A stretch of DNA of 64,000 bases from Ricinus communis (Eukaryota > Streptophyta > Magnoliopsida > Malpighiales > Euphorbiaceae): positions 17,736,802 to 17,800,801 of the forward strand of contig NC_063258.1 of NCBI RefSeq assembly GCF_019578655.1, in the 5' to 3' direction. Each line of letters starts with the position of its first letter. The stretch's first letter is position 1. Positions 37,906 through 49,642 of the stretch are shown piece by piece. The position numbers and the translations under genes are program-made. The notes below the pieces were generated by a model. It was not told the DNA's origin and ran no database searches. It was given only the letters and a program-made list of their open reading frames with translations.

Positions 37906-40900
37906 CACGTAATTAATCAGCGAAACAACATCGAGAGGGTAACTTTAATATGAAAAATAATCCCGTAAGAGGAGTATATTTATAAATATTAGAAAACAAC
38001 CCCGTAAATCGGTGATATTTATGAATCTGATGAAATAACCCCGTAATTATGGTATATTTGTGAGTATGAGAAAACAACCCCTTACATGGATTAATTTTAT
38101 AATATGAGAAAACAACCGTGTAAAAGGGGTATATTTATCAATATAAGAAAATAATCTCGTAAAACGTATATATCTATGAATTAGAGAAAACAACCCCATA
38201 ATAGTGCTAATAATTTAATATGAGAAAACGACCTTGTGAAAGTGGTATATTTATTAATATAAGAAAATAACCTCATAAAACATGTATATTTATAATCTGA
38301 GAAAATAACCCTGTAGAAATAATGAAATTGCGAGTCTCAGAAAACAGCCTCGTAGAAGAGATAATTTTTTTAATATAAGACAACAACCCCGTAAGAGGGA
38401 TATATTTATAAATATTAGAAAACAGCCCTGTAATACGGTGATATTTATGAATCTGATGAAATAACCCCGTAATTATGGTATATTTGTGAGTATGAGAAAA
38501 CAACCCCTTAAATGGATTAATTTTATAATATGAGAAAATAACCCCGTAAAGGGGGTCTATTTGTCAATATAAGAAAATAACCCCGTAAAACTTGTATATT
38601 TATGAATTTGAGAAAATAACCCCATAATAGTGCTAATAATTTAATATAAGAATATAATGCCGCAAAAGTGGTATATTTATCAATATAAGAAAATAGCCCC
38701 GTAAAGCTTGTATATTTATGAATCTGAGAAAACAACCCCGTAAAAGTAGTGTAATTGCAAGTCTAAGAGAACAACCTCATAATAGGGGTAAATCATTGAA
38801 TATGAGAAACAACCCTGTAAGTGGAATATATTTATAAATATTAGAAAACAACCCCCTAATACGGGGATATTTATCAATCGGAGAAAATAACCCCGTAATT
38901 GTGGTATACTTGTGAGTAAAGAAAATAACACCTTAAATGGGTTAATTCTATAATATGAGAAAACAACCCCGTAAAACGGGTATATTTGTCGATATAAGAA
39001 AATAATCCTGTAAAACATGTATATTTATGAATTTGAGAAAATAACAACATAGTATTGCTAATAATTTATTATCAGAAAACGACCCTGTAAAAGTGGTATA
39101 TTTATCAATAGAAGAAAATAACCCCATAAAACATGTATATTTATAAATCTGAGAAAACAACCCTATAAAAGTAGTGTAATTGCGAGTCTACGATAATAGT
39201 ACTATAGAAGGGTAAATTTTTTAATATGAGAAAACAACCCCGTAACATGGGGATATTTATCAATCGGAGAAAATAACCCTGTAATTATGGTATAATTTGT
39301 GAGTATGAGAAAACAACCCCTTAAATGGGTTAATTTTATAATATGAGAAAATAACCCCGTAAAAGAGGTAAATTTGTCAATATAAGAAAATAATCCCGTA
39401 ACATGTATATTTATGAATCTAAGAAAATAATCCCGTAAAAGTAGTGTAATTGCGAGTCGAAGAAAACAACATTGTAGAAGGGGTAAATTTTTTAATAAGA
39501 GAAAACAACCCCATAAGAGGAGTATGTTTATAAATATTAAAAAACAACCCCGTAACATGGGGATATTTATTAATCTAAAAAAATAACCTCGTAAAACATG
39601 TATTTTTTTATGAATTTAAGAAAACAACCCCGTAAAACATGTACATTTATGAATCTAAGAAAACAATCCGGTAAAGTAGTATAATTACGAGTCAAAGAAA
39701 ACAGCATCGTAGAAGGAGTATATTATCAATATAAGAAAACAATCCCGTAAAACATATATATTTTTGAATCGGAGAAAATAACCCCGTAAAAGTAATGTAA
39801 TTGCAAGTCTAAGAAAACAACGTCGAGAATGGTTAAATTTTTTAATATGAGAAAACAACCCCTTAAGAGGGGTATATTTATAGATATTAGAAAATAACCT
39901 CGTAATACAGGGATATTTATCAATCGAAGAAAATAACCCTGTAAAATTGTGGTATATTTGTGAGTATGAGAAAACAACGCCTTGAATGGGTTCATTTTAT
40001 AATATGAGAAAACAACCTCGTAAAAGGGGTATATTTATCAATATAAGAAAATAACCCCGTAAAACATGTATATTTATGAATCTGAGAAAACAATCCTGTA
40101 AGAGGGGTATATTTATAAATATTAGAAAACAACCCCGTAATTCAGTGATATTAATGAATATGATGAAATAACCCCGTCATTGTGGTATATTTGTGAGTAT
40201 GAGAGAACAATCCCTTAAATGGGTTAATTTTATAATATGATAAAAAAATCCGTAAAAGAAGTATATTTTTCAATATTTGAGAATAACTCTGTAAAACGTG
40301 TATTTTAATGAATTTGAGAAAACAACTCTATAAAAGTAGTGTAATTGCGAGGCTCAAAAATAGCCTCGTAGAAGGGGTAAATTATTTAAGGTGAGAAGAT
40401 AACCCCGTAAGAGGGGTATATTTATAAATATTAAAAAATAACCCCGTAATACGGGGATATTTATCAACCGAAGAAAATAACCCCGTAATTTTTGTATATT
40501 TTTTAGTATAAGATAAAAACCCCTCAAAAGGGTTAATTTTAAAATATGAGAAAACAACCCCATAAAAGGGGTATATTTATCAATATAAGAAAATAATCCC
40601 GTAAAATATATATATTTATGAATCAGAGAAAACTACCTCGAAAAAGTAATGTAATTGCGAGTCTAAGAAAACAACATCGTAGAAGAGGTAAATTTTTTAG
40701 TATGAGAAAACAACTCCATAAGAGTGGTATATTCATAAATATTAGTAAATAACCCCATAATACAGGGATAGTTGTCAATTGGAGAAAATAACCCTGTAAT
40801 TGTGGTATATTTTTTAGTATAAGAAAATAACCCCCTGAATGGGTTAATTTGATAATATGAGAAAACAACCCTGTAAAAGGGGTATATTTATCAATATAAG

Positions 40901-41896
40901 AAATTAACCCCGTAAAAACATGTATATTTATGAATCTGAAAAAAAACCCCGTAAGAGGGGTATATTTATAAATATTAGAAAAAAACCCTGTAATTCGATG
41001 ATATTTATGAATATGATGAAATAACCCGTTATTGTGGTATATTTGCGAGTATGAGAAAATAACCTCTTAAACGAATTAATTTTATAATATTAGAAAACAA
41101 CCCCGTAAAAGGGGTATATTGATCAATATAAGAAAATAACCCCGTAACACGTGTATATTTATGAATTTTAAAAAATAACCCCATAATAATGCTAATAATT
41201 TAATATGAGAAACCGACACCGTAAAGTGGTATATTTATCAATATAAGAAAATAACCTCGTAAAACTTGTGTATTTATGAATCTAAGAAAACAACCCCGTA
41301 AAAGTAGTGTAATTGTGAGTCTAAAAGAATAGCCTCGTAGTAGGGGTAAATATTTTAATATGAGAAAACAACCCTGTAAGTGGGGTATATTTATAAATAT
41401 TAGAAAACAACCCCGTGATATGGGGATATTTATCAATCCGATAAAATAACCCCGTAATTGTGATATATTTATGAATTTGAGAAAACAACACCTTAAATGG
41501 GTTAATTTTATAATATGAGAAAACAACCCCGTAAATTGGATATATTTGTCGACATAAGAAAACATGTATATTTATCAGTTTGAGAAAACAACCCCATAGT
41601 AATGCTAATAAATTTAATGTGAGAAAACAACTTCATAGTAGTGGTAATAATTTAATATGAGAAAACGACCCCGTAAAAGTGGTATATTTATCAATATAAG
41701 AAAATAACCCCATAAAACGTTTATATTTATGAATCTGAGAAAAAAACCCCGTAAAAGTAGTGTAATTGCGAGTCCAAGAAAACAGCGTCATAGAATGGGT
41801 AAATTTTTTAATATTAGAAAATAACCCCGTAAGAGGGGTATATTTATAAATATTAGAAAACAGCCCCGTAATACGGTGATATTTCTAAATCTGATG

Positions 41897-41901
41897 ACAT
41901 A
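41897..41901. repeat. Imperfect target-site duplication of solo LTR D (left copy)
   Basis: ACATA before the LTR versus ATATA at 43212-43216 after it. Intact satellite at this point normally reads AAATA, so each copy appears to have changed by one base. Confidence 0.6.
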
Positions 41902-43211
41902 TGATGTGTGCTACTTGTGTTAGCTACAATCTAAGGCAGTGTACCTATCGATGCAGTCTAGCACTAATAGCGAGTATCAAGGTCGTATTTCTCGGGAAAA
42001 GCCCAGAGTTACTCCTTTGTTCTTTATTATATTAACCTAAAATGAGTGATGAATAATTTCTAAACTAATTAATAGCTACAAGCTAAGTTCTAAGGGAGAT
42101 GCAAGAGTAATTGATAACTAAAATAACCAAGGCAAGAGAGCAAACCCAAAGGGAACCTAAACTAGTTGGCAATCAAACAAAAGATAAAGGATTGGTGAGT
42201 CTAATTATGCTACCCGTGGATGAATTCTTAACCAAATTCGGTTTCTCTCTCGAGATAACCGAATTCCTAAATCTAATAACCTAAAGTTGGAATCTCTTCC
42301 TAACGATTGATTCTTAAATTAGCATTAAGCTTTAATCCGCCTCTATTAAGCTTTGTTAATTCCTAATTCGGCTAGTTAATTATCCTTATCTCTAAGCGAT
42401 TATTAACCAGTTCTTGCTATTCAAAATTCCAATTGCCAAATGGACTTCTCAATCACACAAAGCAATCTAAACACACAATTCACAACGTCTTATGAATGAT
42501 GCATTATCTTATTAATACTGAAAGCAAGAAGAATACAAAACTAACCCAAACAATCCAACAAAATAATACTAAGCCAACATAGTAAAGAAATCCCAATGGA
42601 TTTAATCAATCTAGCTAATCATGTTCATTATCAAAATACACAATTCAATTACAATAATGAGTAAAGGTAGAGAAAACCCGATTACACCCTTGGATGAGAG
42701 TAAACAGCCTCAATTCCTCTTGCTCAAATTGAATCGATTCTTGTTCCACTTGCTCGATTTGAAAACCAATCAACGAACCTCGCCCGATCTTCAATCTTTG
42801 AAGGGAATCCGATTGAGACCTTGATCCAAGTCTCATTTCCCCTTGGTTCCAGCTCAGAAAACCCTTAGAGAGAGAAATATTAGGGTTTGGGACATTCTCC
42901 CCCACTCTCCTTTCTTTCTCTCCTCTCTTCTTCCTTTTAATTAATTCCCCCTGTCGCCAGCCAACACGGCCGTGTTCCCAACACGGGCTGGTGTTGATGC
43001 CCATGTAACTCTCTATGGCCGTACTCCCTAAAACTTTTATTTCTTTGATGTTTGATGCACCAACACGGCCGTGTTGGTGAACGTGTTGGGAACACGGCCG
43101 TGTTGGTGAATGTGTTGGGAACACGGCCAGTGTTGAAACCAACTCACATCCAAATGTCCATAAAATTAATCTTAAAAACCCCATTTAGATGTGTGTATTT
43201 TACGCACATCA
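41902..43211 (-). mobile_element. Solo LTR, Athila/Tat-like family (D)
   Basis: 1310-bp LTR with termini TGATGTGTGC and GCACATCA as written on the plus strand. It is colinear with the two LTRs of element F (54388-55806 and 58781-60257) and in the same orientation. No internal sequence is attached on either side, and satellite flanks both ends with an imperfect 5-bp duplication, so it is a solo LTR left by LTR-LTR recombination. It carries the AACACGGCCGTGTT palindrome cluster at 42963-43104. Relative to F it lacks about 100 bp near its right end, including the TTCAGCTTCCTCATGCGC segment. Open frames in it are not genes. Confidence 0.88.
42963..43104. repeat. Cluster of AACACGGCCGTGTT palindromes
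   Basis: Perfect 14-bp palindromes at 42963-42976, 43062-43075 and 43091-43104. The middle one extends to a perfect 22-bp palindrome at 43058-43079. Related half-sites such as CCCGTGTTGGGAACACGG recur in the LTRs of F. Confidence 0.9.
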
Positions 43212-45975
43212 ATATAACCCATAATTGTGGTATATTTGTGAGTATAAGAAAACAACCCCTTAAATGGGTTAATTTTATAATATGAGAAAACAATCCCATA
43301 AAACGGTATATTTATCAATATAAGAAAAGAACCCCGTAAAACCTGTATATTAGTGAATTTGAGAAAACAACTCATAATAGTGCTAATACTTTAATATGAG
43401 AAAACGACCCCGTAAAAGTGGTATATTTATCAATTTGAATATGAGAAAATAACCAAAAGGTAAATTTTTAATGTGAGAAAATAATCCCGTAAGAGGGGGT
43501 AATATTTATAAATATTAGGAAACAACCCCGTAATACGGGGATATTTATCAATAGGAGATAATAACCCCGTAATTATGGTATATTTGTGAGTAATATGAGA
43601 AAATAACCCAGTAAAAGGAGTATATTTGTCAATATAAGAAAATAAATCCATAAAACGTGTATGTTTATAAATTTGAAAAAATAATCCCATAATAGTGCTA
43701 ATAATTTAATATGAGAAAATGACGTTGTAAAAGTGATATATTTATCAATATAGGAAAATAACCCCGTAAAACTTGTATATTTATGAATATGAGAAAACAA
43801 CCCAGTAAAAGTAGTGTAATTGAGAGCCTAAGAGAACAGCCTCGTAGTACGGGTAAATCTTTTAATATGAGAAAATAACCCAATAAGAGGGGTATATTCA
43901 TATATATTAGAAAACAACCCCGTAATACGGGAATATATATCCATCGGAGAAAATAATCCCACTATTTTGGTATATTTGTTAGTATAAGAAAACAACCCCT
44001 TAAATGGGTTAATTTTATAATATGAGAAAAGAACCCCATAAAATGGGTATATTTGTCGATATAAGAAAATAATCCTGTAAAATATGTATATTTATAAATT
44101 TGAGAAAACAACCCCATAATAGTGCTAAGAATTTAATATGAGAAAACGACGTTGTCAAAATGGTATATTAATCAATATAAGAAAATATCCCCGTAAAACG
44201 TGTATATTTATGAATCTCAGAAAACATCCACGTAAAACGTGTATATTTATGAATATGAGAAAACATCCCCGTAAAAGTAGTGTAATTGCGAGTCTAAAGA
44301 AACAGCCTCTAGAAGGGGTAAATTTTTAATATGAGAGAACAACTCCGTAAGAGGGATATATTTATAAATATTAAAAAACAGCCCCGTAATACGGTGATAT
44401 TTATGAATTTGATGAAATAACCCCATAATTGTGGTATATTTGTGATTATGAGAAAACAACCTCTTAAACGGATTAATTTTATAATATTAGAAAACAACTC
44501 CGTAAAAGGGGTATATTTATCAATATAAGAAAATAACCCCGTAAAACGTGTATATTTATGAATTTGAAAAAACAACCTTATAATAGTGCTAATAATTTAG
44601 TATGAGAAACCGACGCTGTAAAAGTGGTATATTTATCAATATAAGAAAACAACTCTATAAAAGTAGTGTAATTGCGAGTTTAAAAGAACAACCTCGTAGT
44701 AGGGCGTAAATCTTTTAATATGAGAAAACAACCCTGTAAGTGGGGTATATTTATAAATATTAGAAAACAACCCGTGATATGGGGATATTTATCAACCGGA
44801 GAAAATAACCCCGTAATTATGTTATATTTGTGAGTATCATAAAAAGTGTATTTGTCTATATAAGAAAATAATCCTATAAAATATGTATATTTATGAATTT
44901 GAGAAAACAACCCCATAGTAGTGTTAATAATTTAATATGAAAAAACGACACCGTAAAAGTGGTACCTTTATCAATATAAGAAAATAATCTCGTAAAACGT
45001 GTATATTTTATGAATCTGACAAAAAAACTCCCTAAAAGTAGTGTAATTGATAGTCCAAGAAAACAGCATCATAGAAGGGATAAATTTTTTAATATGAGAA
45101 ATAACCGTAAAGGGTATATTTATGAATCTGATGAAATAATTCCGTAATTATGGTATATTTATGAGTATAAGAAAATAACCCCTTAAATGGATTAATTTTA
45201 TAATGTGAGAAAACAACCCCGTAAAAGGGGTATATTTGTCAATATAAGAAAATATCACCGTAAAACGTATATATTTATGAATTTAAAAAAACAACCCCAT
45301 AATAGTGCTAATAATTTAATATGAGAAAACGACACCGTAAAAGTGGTATACTTATCAATATAAGAAAATAACCCCGTAAAACTTGTATATTTATGATTCC
45401 CAGAAAACAACCCCGTAAAAATAGTGTAATTGCAAGTCTAAGAGAACAGCCTCGTAGTAGGGGTAAATCTTTTAATATGAGAAAACAACCCTATAAGTAG
45501 GGGTATTATTTATAAATATTAGAAAACAACCTCGTAATACAGGGATATTTATCAATCGAAGAAAATAATCCCGTAATTGTGGTACATTTGTGAGTATGAG
45601 AAAACAACACCTTAAATGGGTTAATTTTATAATATGAGAAAACAACTCCGTGAAACGGGTATATTTGTCGATATAAGAAAATGATCCTGTAAATATGTAT
45701 ATTTATAAATTTGAGAAAACAATCCCAGAGTAGTGCTAATAATTTAATATGAGAAATCGATCCCTTAAAAGTGGTATATTTATCAATATAAAAAAATAAT
45801 CTCATAAAATGTGTATATTTATGAAAATGAGAAAATAACCCCGTAAAAGTAGTGTAATTGCGAATTTAAGAAAACAACATCGTAGAAGGGGTAAATTTTT
45901 AATATGAGAAAACAACCTCTTAATAGAGGTATATTTAGCAATTGTGGTATATTTGTGAGTATGAGAAAACAAACC
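43212..45975. repeat. 39-bp higher-order satellite, block 5
   Basis: Same array and orientation, with eleven-monomer HORs including u8b. Several HORs are shortened, for example near 43440-43500 and 45100-45160. Two tandem u6 monomers lie at about 44190-44270. No gene is seen. Confidence 0.95.
45971..45975. repeat. Near-perfect target-site duplication of element E (left copy)
   Basis: AAACC before TGTAAT. The right copy AACCC is 51614-51618. One base has probably mutated in the left copy. Confidence 0.7.
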
Positions 45976-47937
45976 TGTAATATCCTAAATTTTCTCTTAA
46001 TAATAATAATAATATTAATAATAATAAATGACGAGTTTTAATTCAATGTTACTCTGTTTTTAATTAATTTAATTGGGATGATTTAAAATAGAATTTCAAT
46101 ACTAGATAAAAATAAGGGAGTTATTTTTTATATTGAATTAGTTTGATTTTTAAGAAATTAATTAAGTAAATTAAGTGTTAGGATTAAATTGATAAATAAT
46201 TTTGGAATAAGGATTAAAAATATAATTTTATTAGTATGGAGTTTTAGTAATAATTAGTATGGTTGGTATTTTTATAATTAAATGTGTCAGTAAAGGTATT
46301 TTAGTAATTTTATATTTAAAAGCAAGGGTAAATAAATAATTTTCTATTTTCAATAATTTTAATTTGGCCCAAATTAAATAGTTAGGGGCTTAATTGAAAA
46401 GCTAAAGAAAAGTTGGAGAGTTAAACAATAATTTTACAAGGTGAAATTGTTAGTAATCAAAAAAAGTTGAGGGACTAAATGGTGAAGAAGAAAAGTTAGA
46501 GGACTAAATTGCGATAGAGAAAATAAAGAAAAGGAAGAGAACGAAGAAGAAGAAGAAGAAGAGAAGAAGAAAGAGGAAGCTCCGTCGGCTTCAATGGTGG
46601 ATGGTGGAGGCTCGACCGAGGGTGGTGACGACGCCGGAGGTGCGTCAGCGAGCACACAGAAAGCGGCGGTGAGCAGCGATGAACGGCGATGGAAAATGGC
46701 AAAAAATGGCAGCCGTTTCTTGCCGCCGTTCATGGAGTTTCCGACGACCATTTGCGGCATTCTTAGGCTCAAAATGATCAGCAACTTCTAGGCTTCCTTT
46801 TCCGACCATCGCCACCCCTTGAGGCTGCCGAAATTGCATATTCCAACGATGTGAAAAGTATAGGGGCAGTTCAGATATTTTCACTTTTTCAGTCGGTGCC
46901 GTTGAGCTTCTGACGATCGGAGGGCATATCCGGACTCCTCTTAACTCAAGCTTTCCAATGGCACTAGTTTCACGGCGATCAGACTCCTTTTGAAAATCGA
47001 CGGTCGAGATCGTCCGTAAATTTTTTCGAATTATCGGGGGTCGGATTGGAAGATCAAGTGCTGGAATCATCATCAGCGCATTGTTTCGGTCAGCCCTCGG
47101 TAACTCTCTAGCCTGTAGATTTTAGAGTTTGTTAAGAAAAATTATGTGATTAATTATTGTGTTGAGCATTAGAAAAATTATGTGAGGTTTGTTTGTCGAA
47201 ATAATAAATTGTCGGACCGTCTGCTAATAATCGTGATTTGTGATGTGTGGCAGAGTCGGAAAAATAATGAAGTCGTGGTGACACAACTCCTGTTAAATAA
47301 AATTGTTGGAAATTTGAAGTGTTTTCTGGCAGGTCCTGGACCCGTTACACGGGGGATAAATGTCCGTGTTTAGGGGAGATTCTACCGAATTTTCGGTGGA
47401 ATTTACCCGAGTCAAAATTCTTAGACAGTTAAGTCTAGGAGTCTAGGCCTAGGGTTATTTATCAAATGTTTTATTTTTTTCTGATTGAATTATTCACATG
47501 ATTAGATAATCCGTTAGTTCGACTCGCTCTTCTCTAGGCATCAAAGCTGAGCTAGGAGGTTGTCAAAACTGTGTTATTAGCTTTTCTGTAGTTCTTTTCA
47601 TCTAGGAGTCCAATTCCTTCATCTTTAGGTTTAAAGTAACTGATTTTATTTGTATATTTGATCTCTTAAAAAACTTCTAGAATCTCTGTAGTAGAAATTT
47701 CAGATTTATCATTTTGTAATTTTATGTAAATCCAGGTCTTGCCAAATTATGCTGGCAGACCGAATTAAATATGTAGTATCTGATGGCTAAAGTTAATTGT
47801 GGAATAGAGCTAATGATTTGAATCCAGATTGTATTTTGTTTGAGTTAGTGAAAAGTCAGGCTTACTACGGGATTTGATGACCTTACACCTACTCATTCCC
47901 TAGTGCTGGTCATGGGCCCACAGATCGGGTCGTGACA
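45976..47937 (+). repeat. 5' LTR of element E
   Basis: Starts TGTAATATCC and ends TCGTGACA. It contains AAT repeats near 46000-46027, a GAA-rich tract near 46540-46575, a GC-rich block (46570-47080) and TAGGAGTCTAGGCCTAGG near its 3' part. Open frames in the GC-rich block are not called as genes. Confidence 0.9.
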
Positions 47938-47941
47938 AAGT

Positions 47942-47953
47942 TAGTATCAGAGC
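47942..47953 (+). other. Primer binding site of element E
   Basis: TAGTATCAGAGC, four bases after the LTR. One mismatch to the initiator tRNA-Met site TGGTATCAGAGC. Confidence 0.88.
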
Positions 47954-48112
47954 CTAGGTTTAGATTTCCTTCGACCTAGGTTAAGATTCTTACTATTGCG
48001 GAGCTTGGATCAAGTCTGTCCTTGTTTGTTTTCATTAACTCCAATGTCTCAGCTTTCATTGTTAGAGAGTCTATTATTTCTCTTTTTTATGAGCCTGTCT
48101 TGACTCTATATT

Positions 48113-48188
48113 GAGAATGAGCGCTATAGCGATAGCAAGATCAGAAGCACGGTAGACTCATTGTCGTTTCTCTAAGTGATTAGTGCAT
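48113..48188 (+). other. Segment shared with element B, possible 5' gag or leader relic
   Basis: Reads ENERYSDSKIRSTVDS in one frame and matches 13742-13820 of element B. It is too short and too decayed to assign a function. Confidence 0.45.
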
Positions 48189-49087
48189 ACCCAGCCTTAG
48201 GTGCTTCGATTGTTGTTTCGGCGGTGGGCACCACAGTCAGAATTTGTGTAGAGTGTAGTTGCAGTCGTGTCATGAACTGCCTTGGCATTGTATCAAGTAT
48301 CGCCTTAATGAGCAGTACCGAAGTTAGTACGTGGAATGTTGAGTAGAGGTCAGAGCATGTATGGTTGAGTTGTGTGGTTGTAAGAAGCATAAGAGTGGTG
48401 GTTGGTGTATTTTTTTAGATGCTCGAAATCCAGAGAAGCTTAAGCAAACACTATTTATTTTTCTATGTAAAACAAAGTATTTTAAAATACAATATTATGC
48501 CTAGTCCCGCAAGAACTTATTATGGCATTTCATTATTAGGGATGCACAATTCCATAACTCATTTATAGGGCATGCATCATACATCATGCATTGCAACCCT
48601 TGGTGATAGAGGGTATCATCACCCCGGTGCACAATATTGTAGAATTTTATATAAAGAAAATGACTAAAGATTTTACGATTTTATAAAGGTATTTTTTAAG
48701 ATAGTAATAATTTTTATCAGTAATGATTATGAAGTAAATAAATAAGTAAATCTTTCAAACTATATTATGTTAGCTTGGGATTCTCTGGATGACAAGCTTA
48801 GTTGCTGTGAGAATGAATCTGTGGCGCAGTAGGCTCCATGTTGGATTATAGAGGAATAGAGGAGACTTTCTAGATTCCATTCGAGGAGGAATTTTGTGTC
48901 AGGATGGCATGGTTTTGTATCGGTTATTGAAATAAGATGGATGATGTGACGTGGATGATGTGATGTGGGTGTTAAGGATATTTTGTATGTGCAAGGGACA
49001 CGTTATTAAGAAAGAAGTTGGCGAATGAATTTTGGCAGGACCAGAATTGGTCTAGATCATTTCATTTCAGAGAAGATTCCTTTTTGC
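48189..49087. other. Non-coding interior of element E
   Basis: No coding sequence is recognised. It matches the interior of B in reverse orientation in several blocks, including CATGCATCATACATCATGCA near 48570 and the stretch with ATTCTCTGGATGACAAGC near 48780. Confidence 0.7.
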
Positions 49088-49627
49088 TCGTGAGCGGTTG
49101 AAGACAGCTTTTAAAAAGCAGAGGAGTTATGCAAACCCGAAGTGGGAGCACGTGGAAATTTGTATTAGAGAATATTATGTTTCCTTAAGGTGTCTCATAT
49201 GCAAGAAGTGATGCGGGTTGGTAAGAAAGGTAAGTTAGCCCTTATTGTGTGGGACCCTTGGATTTATTAGGGGGATTGGTGAGATGGTATACAAGTTGGG
49301 CTTGCCGCCAAATATTTCTCGCAGGTCAATCCAGTATTTCGCATATCCGTGTTGAGGAAGTATATTTTCAATCTTTCGCTCGTGTTGCAACCTCGGTGTG
49401 TGGAAGTAAGTGAAGATTTGACTTCTGAGGAGCAATCAGTCATGATCGTGGATTCTCAAGTTCAACAAATTTGCTCTTGAGTTTTACCGATAGTCAAGGT
49501 CTTGAGGTTGAATTATTCTATCGAGGGAGGTACCTGAGAAGCCGAGCTGGAGATGAGAGGTTCTTACTCTTATTAGTTTCGGTCTTTATGTAAGCCTCTT
49601 TCTTTTAAAATTTGAGGACGAATTTTC
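49088..49627 (+). pseudogene. Decayed pol 3' end (integrase C-terminal tail) of element E
   Basis: Conceptual reading with frameshifts gives the typical order of the chromovirus integrase tail. From 49095 it reads RLKTAFKKQRSYANPKWEHV, the RLK-A-RQKSYAD segment. Then come a KLS-like piece and the GPF region (about 49225-49265), GLAAKYFS/LPPNIS, FRISVLRKYI (about 49345-49372), VEVSEDLTSEEQSVMIVDSQ (about 49398-49460), LPIVKVLRLNYS (about 49485-49520) and EAELEMRGSY, ending FEDEF. In the active family this segment follows the integrase core and helps bind DNA during integration. Here several stops and at least three frame changes break it, and everything upstream, including the catalytic core and reverse transcriptase, is missing. 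It is a relic. Confidence 0.8.
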
Positions 49628-49630
49628 TTA

Positions 49631-49642
49631 AGGGAAGGAGAG
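49631..49642 (+). other. Polypurine tract of element E
   Basis: AGGGAAGGAGAG directly before the 3' LTR start TGTAATGCCC. Confidence 0.88.

Larger units (their letters stand above)
30588..41901. repeat. 39-bp higher-order satellite, block 4
   Basis: Longest uninterrupted stretch (11.3 kb), same orientation. From about 36 kb on, the u8b monomer becomes a regular member and the HOR is an eleven-mer; 38069-38494 (426 bp, u1 to next u1) is a clean example. Local expansions include 37781-37905. No gene is seen. The block ends at the solo LTR. Confidence 0.95.

Noticed and set aside
41902..43285. Frames of up to 179 codons in solo LTR D
   Set aside because: They read through LTR sequence and the palindromic repeats. 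Homologous LTRs in F do not keep the frames.
48172..49435. Minus-strand open frames inside element E
   Set aside because: They are opposite to the element orientation; the integrase-tail motifs lie on the plus strand.
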